Positions 16,515-24,107 are shown, numbered from the stretch's first letter. The stretch: DNA of 44,040 nt from an uncultured Bacilli bacterium (GCA_947627635.1 CANQWT010000004.1:1-44040); one strand, 5' to 3'. Notes: generated from the sequence alone by a model not told the origin. A program made the numbers and translations.

Positions 16515-16544
16515 GCTTTTTCGCATATTTTTGTATTTGAGAGG

Positions 16545-18392
16545 TTAGTTGTTAGGAGTGAGGACGATGCGGAAGGAACTCACATTATCACCCCATCCAG
16601 GGTTTTGAGCGTAACCAAAACTACCAGAAAGTTTACCCTCATACTGAGCACCTCCACGTAAAGCCCATGGTTCTTCTGTATCTATAATATCTCTATAATC
16701 GTCATACCAACCTGCTGTTTCATTTAAGACATGTCCTTTACATGGACTTCCATTACATGCAGTTTTTGTATCTGTTGTTGTATAAAGATCATAATATTTT
16801 TCTAAAGGCCAGTCTCGTCCTTGAATTATACTTCCATCTTTAAGTTGTCCAGTATATCCTGAATTGCGTTCTAATGTATTTCCTGACATTTTATTGAGTA
16901 CTCCCATGGTATATTCCCAGGCTCCTCCACTAATATCATAGATTCCTGTGATGTTTCCTGTTGTTGAAGCTCCTGCTCCAGCATAACCTTGTCCATTACC
17001 TCGGTCCACCATTACATTATATTGATTTACACAACTAGCTGTACTTGAGACTGTACTTTGTCCACTAGAACACCCTGTCATGTAAGCATTATAGTTATTC
17101 ATATACACTTGTTTATTCTCTCCTGTATATAATGGATTTCCATATTTTCCATACTTACTTTGGGTAAGATATGACATCAATACCCATTCTATATCTTTCG
17201 CTGCATGACTATCATATGTACTTTGGTCAAAGCCATAGATATTTCCTACCTTTGTTATTCCCATGGATACTAATTCTAAAGTTGATACTCTTATTCCTTT
17301 CCACGAATATTCGTTAGGCTTAATAATTGCCTTATTAGGTTCTTCTGTATCATGTCTTGCTTCAGCATCTGTTGTTGCTCCCATGTATCCTGGTTCAAAT
17401 TTGCCTATCCATATTCCTGATAAGTTTTTTTCTCCAAACTTAAATCCTGGCGGAGTGAACCATCCACTTGGTGTGTCTGAATTTGTATATTGGGCACTCC
17501 CATTGTCTGTAGTACTAACGTCTATAAACTTCACATCGATTTCTCCTGGTAATGCTTGACTTGGTTCATCACTTCTTCCTTCCTCTTTCTTTCCATAGTA
17601 GTTTGTCCCATCTTCACTCTTTATTGTATAACTGTATCTTGGTATCCATACCCACATTTGGAGGATATCTTCCATCTTTACTTCTTCTCCTGCTTCTGCT
17701 TTTTGATAACCACTTCTACTTCCATTGGTTACTGTTACTGCATTCGCCCATTCTTGTTTATCATAGTTATACCAATTTGGATTATTGTATTCTGTCTTCT
17801 CCCATCTCTTATTGGTTGTATTGTATACTACAGGTATCATATTGTCTGCGGGCTTCTCTACTTCTACTACTATCCCCTCTATTATTTTTCCATTATTTGG
17901 AAAACTTAACTCTTTGTTCTCTAATCCTCCTATACTTCCAAACTCTACTGTTATATCCTCACTTGTTAAGTTTGTTATTTTTAATTTATAACTTTGACTT
18001 TCTTTGCTATTTATTACTACTCCTTCTTCTGTTGGTGGGATATCTTTTGTGTCCTTATAATAATTGATATGTACTTTCTCACTGATATTATCTTTGTAGT
18101 AGAAATTATATTTGGCATTTCTTTCATTATTATTGGTTAGTGTTATTGTTATATCTTTACTACTATCTTTTGTTACTGTTATCTTATTATCTTTGAAAGT
18201 ACTATCACTTGAAGATAAAGTGGCAGGTAGTGTTCCTGTGATTATCCTAATTGCTTCTTTCTGTTCTTTATTCACTGTGAACATAGCATAACTAAAATAT
18301 CCTACCACTGTAAAAATACTTAACAATATTATCAGTATTAAATAGCTCTTTTCTGCTTTCATTCTTTTTAGAAATAACCTTATTGTTCTCAT
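16545..18392 (-). CDS. surface-anchored protein with C-terminal FGE-sulfatase/C-type-lectin-like domain
   Basis: A 615-aa protein. Residues 1-15 are basic, 17-38 form a membrane anchor or signal, and 40-175 are beta-rich Ig-like sequence (ITITLTNNNERNAKYNF). A linker follows (NPNWYNYDKQEWANAV), then from about 245 to the end a formylglycine-enzyme-like C-type lectin fold: MWVWIPRYSY, GIWIGKFEPGY, YDISGGAWEYTMG, PWALRGGAQYEG and terminal SSFRIVL. This fold presents variable ligand-binding surfaces, as in Mtd and TvpA of diversity-generating retroelements. Cys pairs CSSGQSTVSSTASC and CNGSPC may form disulfides. RBS AGAGGTG is present. The promoter contains G8. Two orphan copies of a related 3' end lie at 23728 and 30931. 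Ligand binding at the surface is inferred. Confidence 0.75.
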   Translation of the reverse strand: MRTIRLFLKRMKAEKSYLILIILLSIFTVVGYFSYAMFTVNKEQKEAIRIITGTLPATLSSSDSTFKDNKITVTKDSSKDITITLTNNNERNAKYNFYYKDNISEKVHINYYKDTKDIPPTEEGVVINSKESQSYKLKITNLTSEDITVEFGSIGGLENKELSFPNNGKIIEGIVVEVEKPADNMIPVVYNTTNKRWEKTEYNNPNWYNYDKQEWANAVTVTNGSRSGYQKAEAGEEVKMEDILQMWVWIPRYSYTIKSEDGTNYYGKKEEGRSDEPSQALPGEIDVKFIDVSTTDNGSAQYTNSDTPSGWFTPPGFKFGEKNLSGIWIGKFEPGYMGATTDAEARHDTEEPNKAIIKPNEYSWKGIRVSTLELVSMGITKVGNIYGFDQSTYDSHAAKDIEWVLMSYLTQSKYGKYGNPLYTGENKQVYMNNYNAYMTGCSSGQSTVSSTASCVNQYNVMVDRGNGQGYAGAGASTTGNITGIYDISGGAWEYTMGVLNKMSGNTLERNSGYTGQLKDGSIIQGRDWPLEKYYDLYTTTDTKTACNGSPCKGHVLNETAGWYDDYRDIIDTEEPWALRGGAQYEGKLSGSFGYAQNPGWGDNVSSFRIVLTPNN

Positions 18393-18414
18393 ATGACACC
18401 TCTATTCTAGTGCC

Positions 18415-18443
18415 ATTATAACTTAATAAAAGTACCCCCCCCG
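18415..18443 (-). promoter_or_regulatory. promoter of the lectin-domain gene containing a G8 tract
   Basis: On the minus strand TATAAT occupies 18415-18420, 23 bases before the ATG. At the -35 distance there is no TTGACA; instead a run of eight G (18435-18442) covers the -35 hexamer and the outer spacer. Slippage would change the -35 context and spacing. Promoter position is seen; phase variation is inferred. Confidence 0.5.
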
Positions 18444-18553
18444 ATTTATGAAATTTTGGAATATATTTTTCAAAAAAACGACCTAAAGTTTTTATTTAAC
18501 TTTCCCTTTTTCTACAAACGGTATTTTAATTCTGGAAAAATATGGGGGAATAT

Positions 18554-18608
18554 AAAAATAATACAAGGTCGAACTTTGTGAGTTCATCTTGAACCTTGTA
18601 TTATTTTT
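18554..18608. repeat. 16-bp perfect inverted repeat (hairpin)
   Basis: AAAAATAATACAAGGT (18554-18569) and its exact complement (18593-18608) flank a 23-base loop that itself can pair GAACT with AGTTC. T-rich on both sides, it can act as a bidirectional terminator in the long gap between the lectin gene and the toxin locus. The rest of 18443-18990 is very AT-rich and shows no gene I can support. Confidence 0.55.
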
Positions 18609-19013
18609 ATTTCCTAACATAATGTTTCTTCAAATAAAGTTTATCTTTATTTGTTATTTACTTAAAAATAGTTTATAATATCTTCTCGTATCTTAGTTTA
18701 CCTAATTATTTTTTTATGTATACTGGATACTTATTGTAGATTATGAATTTACGGGCAGTTATTTCTTTTTAAAAAAATTTTCCAAACTGCACGGCTTTTT
18801 GTGCGCCTTAATTTTCAATTTTGGCTCTTTTTTTGCCCAATTTTTACATTTTTTTCTTTCTTTTGTCGTCATTTTTCTTTTATTTTACGTGCATTTAATT
18901 TTTTATCTCTTATTTTTTCTGCTCCGTGCATTTATCTCTGTAGTTAACGTTTTTCAAAAAAACGAAAAAATTTCTACAAAACATGTAAAAACCTTTTAGA
19001 AACTGTATAAAAT

Positions 19014-19019
19014 TATAAT
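19014..19019 (+). promoter_or_regulatory. -10 element of the predicted toxin mRNA
   Basis: TATAAT on the plus strand, immediately before TAGGAGC, where the left arm of the inverted repeat begins. No convincing -35 is seen at 17 bases, so promoter strength is uncertain. Confidence 0.4.
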
Positions 19020-19081
19020 AGGAGCCACTCATAAGTTGGGCGTTACCTCTTTTTTATTCAAAAGAAAGGGGTTGATAGTTT

Positions 19082-19153
19082 ATGTATAAAAAAGATTTTT
19101 TAATCTTCATTTTACTACTAATTATCCTTTTACAAATAATCTTACAAAAGTAA
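19082..19153 (+). CDS. predicted small hydrophobic toxin of a type I toxin-antitoxin locus
   Basis: A 23-codon frame: MYKKD, then about 16 consecutive Leu/Ile/Phe/Val-type residues (FLIFILLLIILLQIIL), ending QK. This is the shape of membrane-acting type I toxins such as Fst, TxpA or Ldr, though I cannot assign a family. The RBS GAAAGGGG lies about 10 bases before the ATG. The frame sits inside a 217-bp inverted repeat, and a convergent promoter with a short RNA ending in a hairpin reads against its 3' part. Toxicity is inferred from architecture only. The gene is too short to show family conservation here. Confidence 0.55.
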   Translation: MYKKDFLIFILLLIILLQIILQK

Positions 19154-19159
19154 AATTAT

Positions 19160-19233
19160 ATAAAAGAAAACGCCTAACTTGTAAAAGTTAGGCTTACTCA
19201 CAAGGTAACGCCCAGCTTTGTTTTGGGTGCTCC
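19160..19233 (-). ncRNA. predicted antisense RNA antitoxin
   Basis: A minus-strand promoter (-35 TTGTAA, 17-base spacer, -10 TATAAT at 19241-19246) would start a transcript near 19233. About 45 bases on, a 9-bp perfect hairpin GCCTAACTT/AAGTTAGGC (19172-19193) followed by GTTTTCTTTT ends it, giving an RNA of about 75 nt. It is complementary to the 3' part of the toxin transcript. The size and convergent layout match RNA II of Fst/par-type systems. Confidence 0.5.
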
Positions 19234-19240
19234 TACATTT

Positions 19241-19269
19241 ATTATATGTGAAAACCTTTATTTTTACAA
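19241..19269 (-). promoter_or_regulatory. promoter of the predicted antisense RNA
   Basis: Minus strand TTGTAA (19264-19269), 17 bases, TATAAT (19241-19246). It points toward the toxin gene, away from the GDSL gene's 3' end. Confidence 0.55.
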
Positions 19270-19287
19270 TTAAAATTTATCACTACC

Positions 19288-20037
19288 CTATATCTTCTTT
19301 AAAAATTGTTCCTCTACAAGCTCTACAATTTTATTACCAATTGCACTATAACCTTGATTTCCAGGATGAACGTTAAAAGGATTTGGTAAATAATCATCAT
19401 GATATTCAAAAATATTTCTCAATGGAAGATAAGTAAAATGATAGGTCTCACACAACTCTTGATATCCCTTTTCAAAATAAGAAAACAGTCGTTTTATCTT
19501 CGCCTCTTCCTCATGAAATGGATTATAGTAACCTATAACAATAACCTTTCCTTTTGTATATTTCTTCAATGTTATAAAAAGTTGTTCTAATGATTTAAAC
19601 ATTTCGTCCATGTTTTCAACCATCTCATTTTCATTCAAAACAGAAATATCCATACTTGTTAAAGTTAAATCCGTAAGAATATCATTTGCACCTATTGATA
19701 ACGTAATCAAGTTAGCATTTCTTAAAAGCTCCTTGATACCATACTCTTTTTTGTCTTGTTTTACTGTTCTATTTTCTAAAATAATATCTAAAACGTCATC
19801 AATTCTAGCACCAGAAGAGGCAAAATCTTTTGTATAGAACTTAAGCATTTTATTTCTTTTTAAATAAGAAGCAACATAATCACTATAACCATATCCAACT
19901 TCACCATAAGCATTTTCTCCATAAGCAAGAGCATCCCCTAAAGAAAGATACGTAAGACTTTTTGTAGAAGTTGTAGAATAAATCAAATAAATTAGTAAAC
20001 AAACTACCGTACAAAAAATAAGCTTGAAACTTTTCAT
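19288..20037 (-). CDS. GDSL/SGNH-hydrolase-like membrane-anchored protein lacking the nucleophile Ser
   Basis: A 249-aa protein with an N-terminal membrane helix (about 4-21) and an SGNH fold. Block I reads YLSLGDALAYGE: the catalytic Ser of GDSL is Ala (codon GCT). Block III is LSIGANDILTD with Asn kept, and block V is NVHPGNQGY with His kept. SGNH proteins are esterases or lipases; loss of Ser should abolish the classical mechanism, so this may be a binding protein or use another chemistry. GGAGG lies five bases before the ATG at 20037; the upstream in-frame codons belong to the murA intergenic region. It follows murA on the same strand, 34 bases away. Confidence 0.8.
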   Translation of the reverse strand: MKSFKLIFCTVVCLLIYLIYSTTSTKSLTYLSLGDALAYGENAYGEVGYGYSDYVASYLKRNKMLKFYTKDFASSGARIDDVLDIILENRTVKQDKKEYGIKELLRNANLITLSIGANDILTDLTLTSMDISVLNENEMVENMDEMFKSLEQLFITLKKYTKGKVIVIGYYNPFHEEEAKIKRLFSYFEKGYQELCETYHFTYLPLRNIFEYHDDYLPNPFNVHPGNQGYSAIGNKIVELVEEQFLKKI

Positions 20038-20071
20038 AAATGCCTCCAATAAAAAAGAAAGAGTTGTTATA

Positions 20072-21325
20072 TTATATTTCTCTTTCTTTAATATTAGCAC
20101 CTACATTTGTCAGTTTTTCCACAATTTGCTCGTATCCTCTTAAAATGTGTTCGACATTTGTTATTTTAGATTTTCCTTTTCCCAAAAGAGCAGCTATGAC
20201 TAAAGAAGCTCCCGCTCGTAAATCTGTTGCGACAACATTACTTCCTACAAGTTCTGTTGGTCCTACAATGGTTGCTGTCTGATTTTTAATTCGGATATCT
20301 GCACCCATTTGATTTAAATAAGGAATATGCATAAATCTGTTTTCATAAATCGTCTCTTCAACTTTGCTTTTTCCTTCACATTGAGTTAAAAAGACAGATA
20401 GAGGTTGTTGCAAATCCGTTGGAAAACCAGGATAAGTTTGTGTTCTTACATGCACAGCTTTAGCCTTTTTAGGTTTTGAGACAAGAACATAATCCGTTCC
20501 AATTTTAAGAGGAACACCTGCTTCCTTTAGTTTCGAAGTCAAAGCTTCCACATGCTCTGGAATAATGTTATCCACTTTTAAATTATCTCCACAACATGCC
20601 CCCAAAATGATATACGTTCCTGCTTCTATTCTATCTGGAATAACTTCATGGAAACAACTACCCAATTTTTCCACACCCCGTATTTTAATCGTTGAAGTTC
20701 CTGCTCCAGTAATTTTTGCTCCCATATTATTAAGAAGCGTTGCCACATTAACAATTTCAGGTTCCTTCGCAGCATTATCAATAATTGTTGTTCCCTTAGC
20801 CTTAACAGAAGCAAGCATAATGTTAATTGTAGCACCTACACTCGCAAAATCCAAATAGATTTCTGCCCCGTGTAACTCATCTGCTTCTACAACATAACAA
20901 TTTCCTTTTTCAGTAATCGTAGCACCTAAAGCTTCAAATCCCTTGAGATGCAAGTTAATAGGTCTTGACCCAATAGAGCAACCTCCAGGAAAACGCATTT
21001 TAACACGACCATATTTACCCAATAAAGCTCCCATAAAATAGTAAGAAGCTCGTAATTTTTTAGATAAAGATGCAGGAATTTCTTGATTTGTAATCTTCGA
21101 AGACTTTATAACAATACTTTCACTTGCTCTTTGAACGTCTGCTCCCAAGTACTTTAAAATTTCACAAAGTGCTTCTGTATCTGTAATCTCAGGAATATTA
21201 CAAATCGTAACTTCTTCATCTGATAAAATCGCCGCAGGAATTAGCGCAACTGCACTATTTTTAGCCCCACTAATTCTTATCGTACCCGATAAAGTTTTGC
21301 CACCTTCAATTTCCAAAACCTTCAA
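20072..21325 (-). CDS. murA: UDP-N-acetylglucosamine 1-carboxyvinyltransferase
   Basis: First committed step of peptidoglycan synthesis, transferring enolpyruvate from PEP to UDP-GlcNAc. The 417-aa protein shows the EPSP-synthase-like fold with KTLSGTIRISGAKNSAVALI, DADVQRA-type strands, the active loop as FPGGCSIGSRPINLHLKG (Cys115 position kept, so fosfomycin-sensitive type), and AGASLVIAALLGKGKS. The TTG at 21325, eight bases after AGGAGG, is the preferred start; a GTG nine bases upstream overlaps the RBS. Neighbours fba upstream and the GDSL gene downstream are on the same strand. In Bacillus one murA copy sits near spoIID-spoIIQ. Confidence 0.95.
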   Translation of the reverse strand: MKVLEIEGGKTLSGTIRISGAKNSAVALIPAAILSDEEVTICNIPEITDTEALCEILKYLGADVQRASESIVIKSSKITNQEIPASLSKKLRASYYFMGALLGKYGRVKMRFPGGCSIGSRPINLHLKGFEALGATITEKGNCYVVEADELHGAEIYLDFASVGATINIMLASVKAKGTTIIDNAAKEPEIVNVATLLNNMGAKITGAGTSTIKIRGVEKLGSCFHEVIPDRIEAGTYIILGACCGDNLKVDNIIPEHVEALTSKLKEAGVPLKIGTDYVLVSKPKKAKAVHVRTQTYPGFPTDLQQPLSVFLTQCEGKSKVEETIYENRFMHIPYLNQMGADIRIKNQTATIVGPTELVGSNVVATDLRAGASLVIAALLGKGKSKITNVEHILRGYEQIVEKLTNVGANIKEREI

Positions 21326-21372
21326 AAGGAACACCTCCTACTACTATATCTTATTTCAAATAAAATTTCTTG

Positions 21373-22221
21373 TTACTTTCTATTTTTCTCATACAAAGTA
21401 ACAATTTCTCGCACCCGTTTTTGAATAGCATCTTTTCCACTTCCAATGATTTTTCTAGGGTCATAGACTTCCTCATGAAGTGCTAAAAACTTACGCACGT
21501 CTTTACTCCAGACAATTTGTAATTCTGTATTGATATTGATTTTTGAAATTCCACAAGCAATTGCCTTAGTAATTTTTTCATCATCAATTCCTGTACCACC
21601 ATGTAAAACCATAGGAACAGGTAGTTTTTCTTTCATTTCTTGCATCAAAGTAAAATCAAGATTTGGCTCTCCTTTATAAAGACCATGAACACTTCCAAGA
21701 GCAGGTGCTATAGCATCAATTTGAGTTTCATTGCAAAGGGCAAGAGCTTCTTCTAAAGTTGCATTAAAGGAAGATGCACTTACATTATCTTCACTTCCCC
21801 CAATGTGTCCTACTTCAGCTTCAACAGAAACACCTCTTTCATGAGCGTAAGATACAACTTCTTTCGTAATTCTAATATTTTCTTCTAAAGGATATTTTGA
21901 TGCATCAATCATTACAGAAGAAAAACCTGCATCAATTGCTTCCTTACAAACTTCAAAACTACTACCATGGTCAACATGAAGACAAACAGGAATTGTAATG
22001 TTTAGAGAAGACACCAAAGCTTTAACCATATCAGCAACCACTTTGAAACCACCCATGTATTTAGAAGCTCCTTCACTCACTCCTAAAATAACAGGACGAC
22101 CTAAATCTTCCATTTCTTCTAAGATATATTTTGCCCACTCTAAGTTATTGATATTAAAATGAGGGACAGCATAACTTCCTTTTTTAGCATTTTCTAACAT
22201 TTCTATCATATTGACTATCAT
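21373..22221 (-). CDS. fba: fructose-bisphosphate aldolase, class II
   Basis: Zinc-dependent glycolytic aldolase cleaving fructose 1,6-bisphosphate. The protein (282 aa) shows YAVPHFNINNLEWAK, the zinc motif CLHVDHGSS, the second zinc region VSVEAEVGHIGGSED, the His of PALGSVHGLYKGEPNLDF and the phosphate loop VLHGGTGIDDEKI. The frame extends seven codons further upstream, but a consensus promoter (TTGACA-17-TATGAT, 22238-22266) has its -10 overlapping that first ATG, so the ATG at 22221 is chosen. The leader is then only about ten bases. A tagatose-bisphosphate aldolase is the main alternative, less likely without galactitol or lactose genes nearby. Confidence 0.92.
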   Translation of the reverse strand: MIVNMIEMLENAKKGSYAVPHFNINNLEWAKYILEEMEDLGRPVILGVSEGASKYMGGFKVVADMVKALVSSLNITIPVCLHVDHGSSFEVCKEAIDAGFSSVMIDASKYPLEENIRITKEVVSYAHERGVSVEAEVGHIGGSEDNVSASSFNATLEEALALCNETQIDAIAPALGSVHGLYKGEPNLDFTLMQEMKEKLPVPMVLHGGTGIDDEKITKAIACGISKININTELQIVWSKDVRKFLALHEEVYDPRKIIGSGKDAIQKRVREIVTLYEKNRK

Positions 22222-22237
22222 TTTCTTCACCATCTTA

Positions 22238-22266
22238 ATCATAACGAAAGGAACTTATTTTGTCAA
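22238..22266 (-). promoter_or_regulatory. consensus promoter of fba
   Basis: Minus strand TTGACA (22261-22266), 17 bases, TATGAT (22238-22243). It begins right after the terminator of the 44-aa gene. Confidence 0.65.
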
Positions 22267-22295
22267 AAGAAAAGAAACAAGATTTACTGTTTCTT
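22267..22295 (-). terminator. intrinsic terminator after the 44-aa gene
   Basis: Reading minus, AAGAAACA and TGTTTCTT pair (8 bp) around GTAAATCT, followed by TTCTTTT. Confidence 0.7.
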
Positions 22296-22303
22296 ACTTG
22301 ATT

Positions 22304-22438
22304 TTACTGTTTTTTATCCATTTCTTCTACTTCTTTATAATAATGAAGACCTTTTTCATTCATATCTTTGATTTTTTGAAATGCTTCTTTTTGCTTAGCA
22401 ATAGTTTTTAGACATTTTTGTTTTTGATACTTTTTCAT
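22304..22438 (-). CDS. small basic helical protein, 44 aa, unknown function
   Basis: A 44-codon frame starting MKKYQKQKC and ending EEMDKKQ. It is highly charged, with 14 Lys, and predicted as one or two helices. A near-perfect RBS, AGGAGG, stands eight bases before the ATG, and an intrinsic terminator follows eight bases after the stop, so it looks like a real monocistronic gene. No family is recognised; a nucleic-acid or ribosome-associated role would be speculation. Confidence 0.6.
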   Translation of the reverse strand: MKKYQKQKCLKTIAKQKEAFQKIKDMNEKGLHYYKEVEEMDKKQ

Positions 22439-22481
22439 TTTCTCATCCTCCTATTTATAAGATGAGATAGTTCTTATAAAT

Positions 22482-23009
22482 TTATCCCAAGAAATAAAAA
22501 ATAGATAATAAAAATAAGAGAATGCAACCAAAAATATTTGCTTTTTTTCCAAAAGATTTCTGTAGTCTTTTCCCAAAAGTAAGTCCTATATAAGTAAATA
22601 TAAAACTACAAAAAGTAAAAATAAGTCCTGATAGAATAATGTTTTCATGATTTGCTCCAAAACCTATTCCAATAGAAAAACTATCTAAACTCACTGTAAA
22701 AGCAAATCCTAAAATATGGATTATACTAGAATCAAGACTTAATTTCTCGTCCTTTTTAATAGACCAAAGCATTTCAAAAGAAAGAAGTAAAAAGATAAAC
22801 CCTACTAAATAATTAGGATGTGATAAATACTTAGCGATATAAAAAGAGCCTATCATACTTCCTAAAAGTGGCATAAAAAAATGAAAAATGCCAACCATAC
22901 TACTTAGTAATAACTGTCTTTTCTCTAAAAATATTCCATATAAAATAGAAAGAGAAAAAGCGTCCATTGAAAGACCAATTCCTACAATAAAATAACGTAA
23001 TATTTCCAT
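22482..23009 (-). CDS. MntP/YtaF-like cation efflux membrane protein
   Basis: A 175-aa protein with six predicted membrane helices in two related halves. Each half carries the family motif with an acidic residue in the helix: GIGLSMDAFSLSI near residue 12 and FTVSLDSFSIGIGFG near 107. These Asp residues are required in MntP manganese exporters. YtaF, a sporulation-associated relative, is an alternative given spoIIR next door. A GGAGG-like RBS (CTGGAGG) precedes the ATG. It stands between spoIIR and the 44-aa gene, all on the minus strand. Confidence 0.8.
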   Translation of the reverse strand: MEILRYFIVGIGLSMDAFSLSILYGIFLEKRQLLLSSMVGIFHFFMPLLGSMIGSFYIAKYLSHPNYLVGFIFLLLSFEMLWSIKKDEKLSLDSSIIHILGFAFTVSLDSFSIGIGFGANHENIILSGLIFTFCSFIFTYIGLTFGKRLQKSFGKKANIFGCILLFLLSIFYFLG

Positions 23010-23067
23010 AGAAACCTCCAGTGATACTATTCTATGAAAATAAGAAAACAGATAGAAGTTTTAAAGA

Positions 23068-23598
23068 TTATTTAAATAGATGGTGGAAAATTTCTTCTAT
23101 AAAAGAGGTATACTCTACTTTTTCACTTTCTGTTTTTTCTCCTTCTAATAAGCATAGGGGAGGAAATAAGACACAAAAGAAGTTTGCTCCATCTCCTTTT
23201 CCTAATGTGACAATTAAAGATTCATAATCTCCCTCTTGATAAGTAACACCATAATATTGTTTCTCTGGAAAATAATGATTTCCATAAGAAATATCATAAG
23301 ACATATCTTGTTTATTTTCTTTTAAAACATTTGAGACTGTCTCGTTCATTAAATTAGTGTTTTCTAAAAGTTTTCTCTTTGTTTCTTCTTTTGTTTTACT
23401 TTGTAAAAGAATAGGGTTTATCACTTCATCTAATGCATTTTTTACTTTATATTTTAAGATTTGGTCTTCTTCTTTATCACTATTTGCGATGACCCGATAA
23501 CGAATAGAATCCTCTGGAATTATAATTTTTTCTTGTTCTTTCCCTCCTATATTTATAAGAAAGATAGCTAGTAATGATATGATAATTATTTTTTTCAT
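23068..23598 (-). CDS. spoIIR: stage II sporulation protein R
   Basis: Secreted signalling protein made in the forespore that triggers SpoIIGA to process pro-sigma-E in the mother cell. The protein (176 aa) has a signal peptide (about 1-18), then the family pattern IRYRVIANSDKEEDQILKYK, VKNALDEVI, and the C-terminal block NFFCVLFPPLCLLEG. The ATG at 23598 follows AAAGGA by nine bases; the upstream in-frame ATG lacks an RBS. Its presence is strong evidence that the organism sporulates. Length is slightly short of the Bacillus protein. Confidence 0.92.
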   Translation of the reverse strand: MKKIIIISLLAIFLINIGGKEQEKIIIPEDSIRYRVIANSDKEEDQILKYKVKNALDEVINPILLQSKTKEETKRKLLENTNLMNETVSNVLKENKQDMSYDISYGNHYFPEKQYYGVTYQEGDYESLIVTLGKGDGANFFCVLFPPLCLLEGEKTESEKVEYTSFIEEIFHHLFK

Positions 23599-23727
23599 AA
23601 CTTCATTTCCTTTCATATAAAAAATGAAAGAAGAGAGTTGATTTTATACATGTTTCTTTTAAAATTTTTTCGACAAAAAAAAGAAAGTTTTGGTTTCCTA
23701 CTCATTTTCTTTTTATATAGTTTTCTG

Positions 23728-23931
23728 AATAGACTTTACAAGTTATATCTTTTTACTTGTAATCAGAATTTGGCGGAACGAATAGTTTGTGTTCACTTGA
23801 CCTGTGTTAGGGCCGAATGCGAAAACTCCTGCGTTTGCATTGTTGTCATGATCACCGCCACGAAGCAACCACGGATACGTCGCATTCACCATCCAAGGTG
23901 CATCACCGTTTATCGTCTATTCCTCTTTAGT
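23728..23931 (-). pseudogene. orphan 204-bp cassette encoding the end of an FGE/lectin-type domain (copy 1)
   Basis: On the minus strand this unit reads ACTAAAGAGGAATAG, then encodes TINGDAPWMVNATYPWLLRGG, abbreviated here to its motif NATxPWxxRGG, then AGVFAFG and NYSFRQI, with a stop soon after. It is clearly homologous to the last 45 residues of the lectin-domain gene at 16545 (PWALRGG...SSFRIVL). A TAG stop lies in frame just before it, and no start or RBS is visible. The core is about 51% GC by my count, far above the surroundings. It has exactly the same length as copy 2 at 30931, with conserved ends and a divergent interior. It may be a gene relic or a silent donor cassette. Confidence 0.75.
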
Positions 23932-24107
23932 TTACCATTAAATGGATTATATTTGATTATAAAAATAGTACTTTCCTAAATGGTAGTACTAATCTAATAT
24001 TTTTAAATAACATTCAAATTTTTAAAATTATATTGATTATTTCAATAAAGAAAAACTTTTTAAGGCATCTATCTCAAAGTCCAATTACTTGAACAAATTT
24101 CTTAATA

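Larger units (their letters stand above)
19019..19235. repeat. inverted repeat framing the toxin-antitoxin locus
   Basis: TAGGAGC (19019-19025) pairs with GCTCCTA (19229-19235), and TGGGCGTTACCT (19037-19048) pairs with AGGTAACGCCCA (19203-19214). The 5' and 3' ends of a toxin transcript could therefore fold back on each other, as in hok mRNA. Confidence 0.7.

Noticed and set aside
17552-18067. 171-aa Leu/Ser/Tyr-rich plus-strand frame
   Set aside because: It is the antisense of the lectin-domain gene; its composition mirrors that gene and no RBS is present.
18799-18999. Plus-strand frame of 66 aa rich in Phe and Leu
   Set aside because: It lacks an RBS, consists of T-rich low-complexity DNA and shows no family pattern; the hydrophobicity follows from base composition.
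19019-19235. Inverted repeat as a miniature transposon
   Set aside because: No target duplication is seen at the ends, and promoters, a small frame and an antisense terminator explain the structure better.
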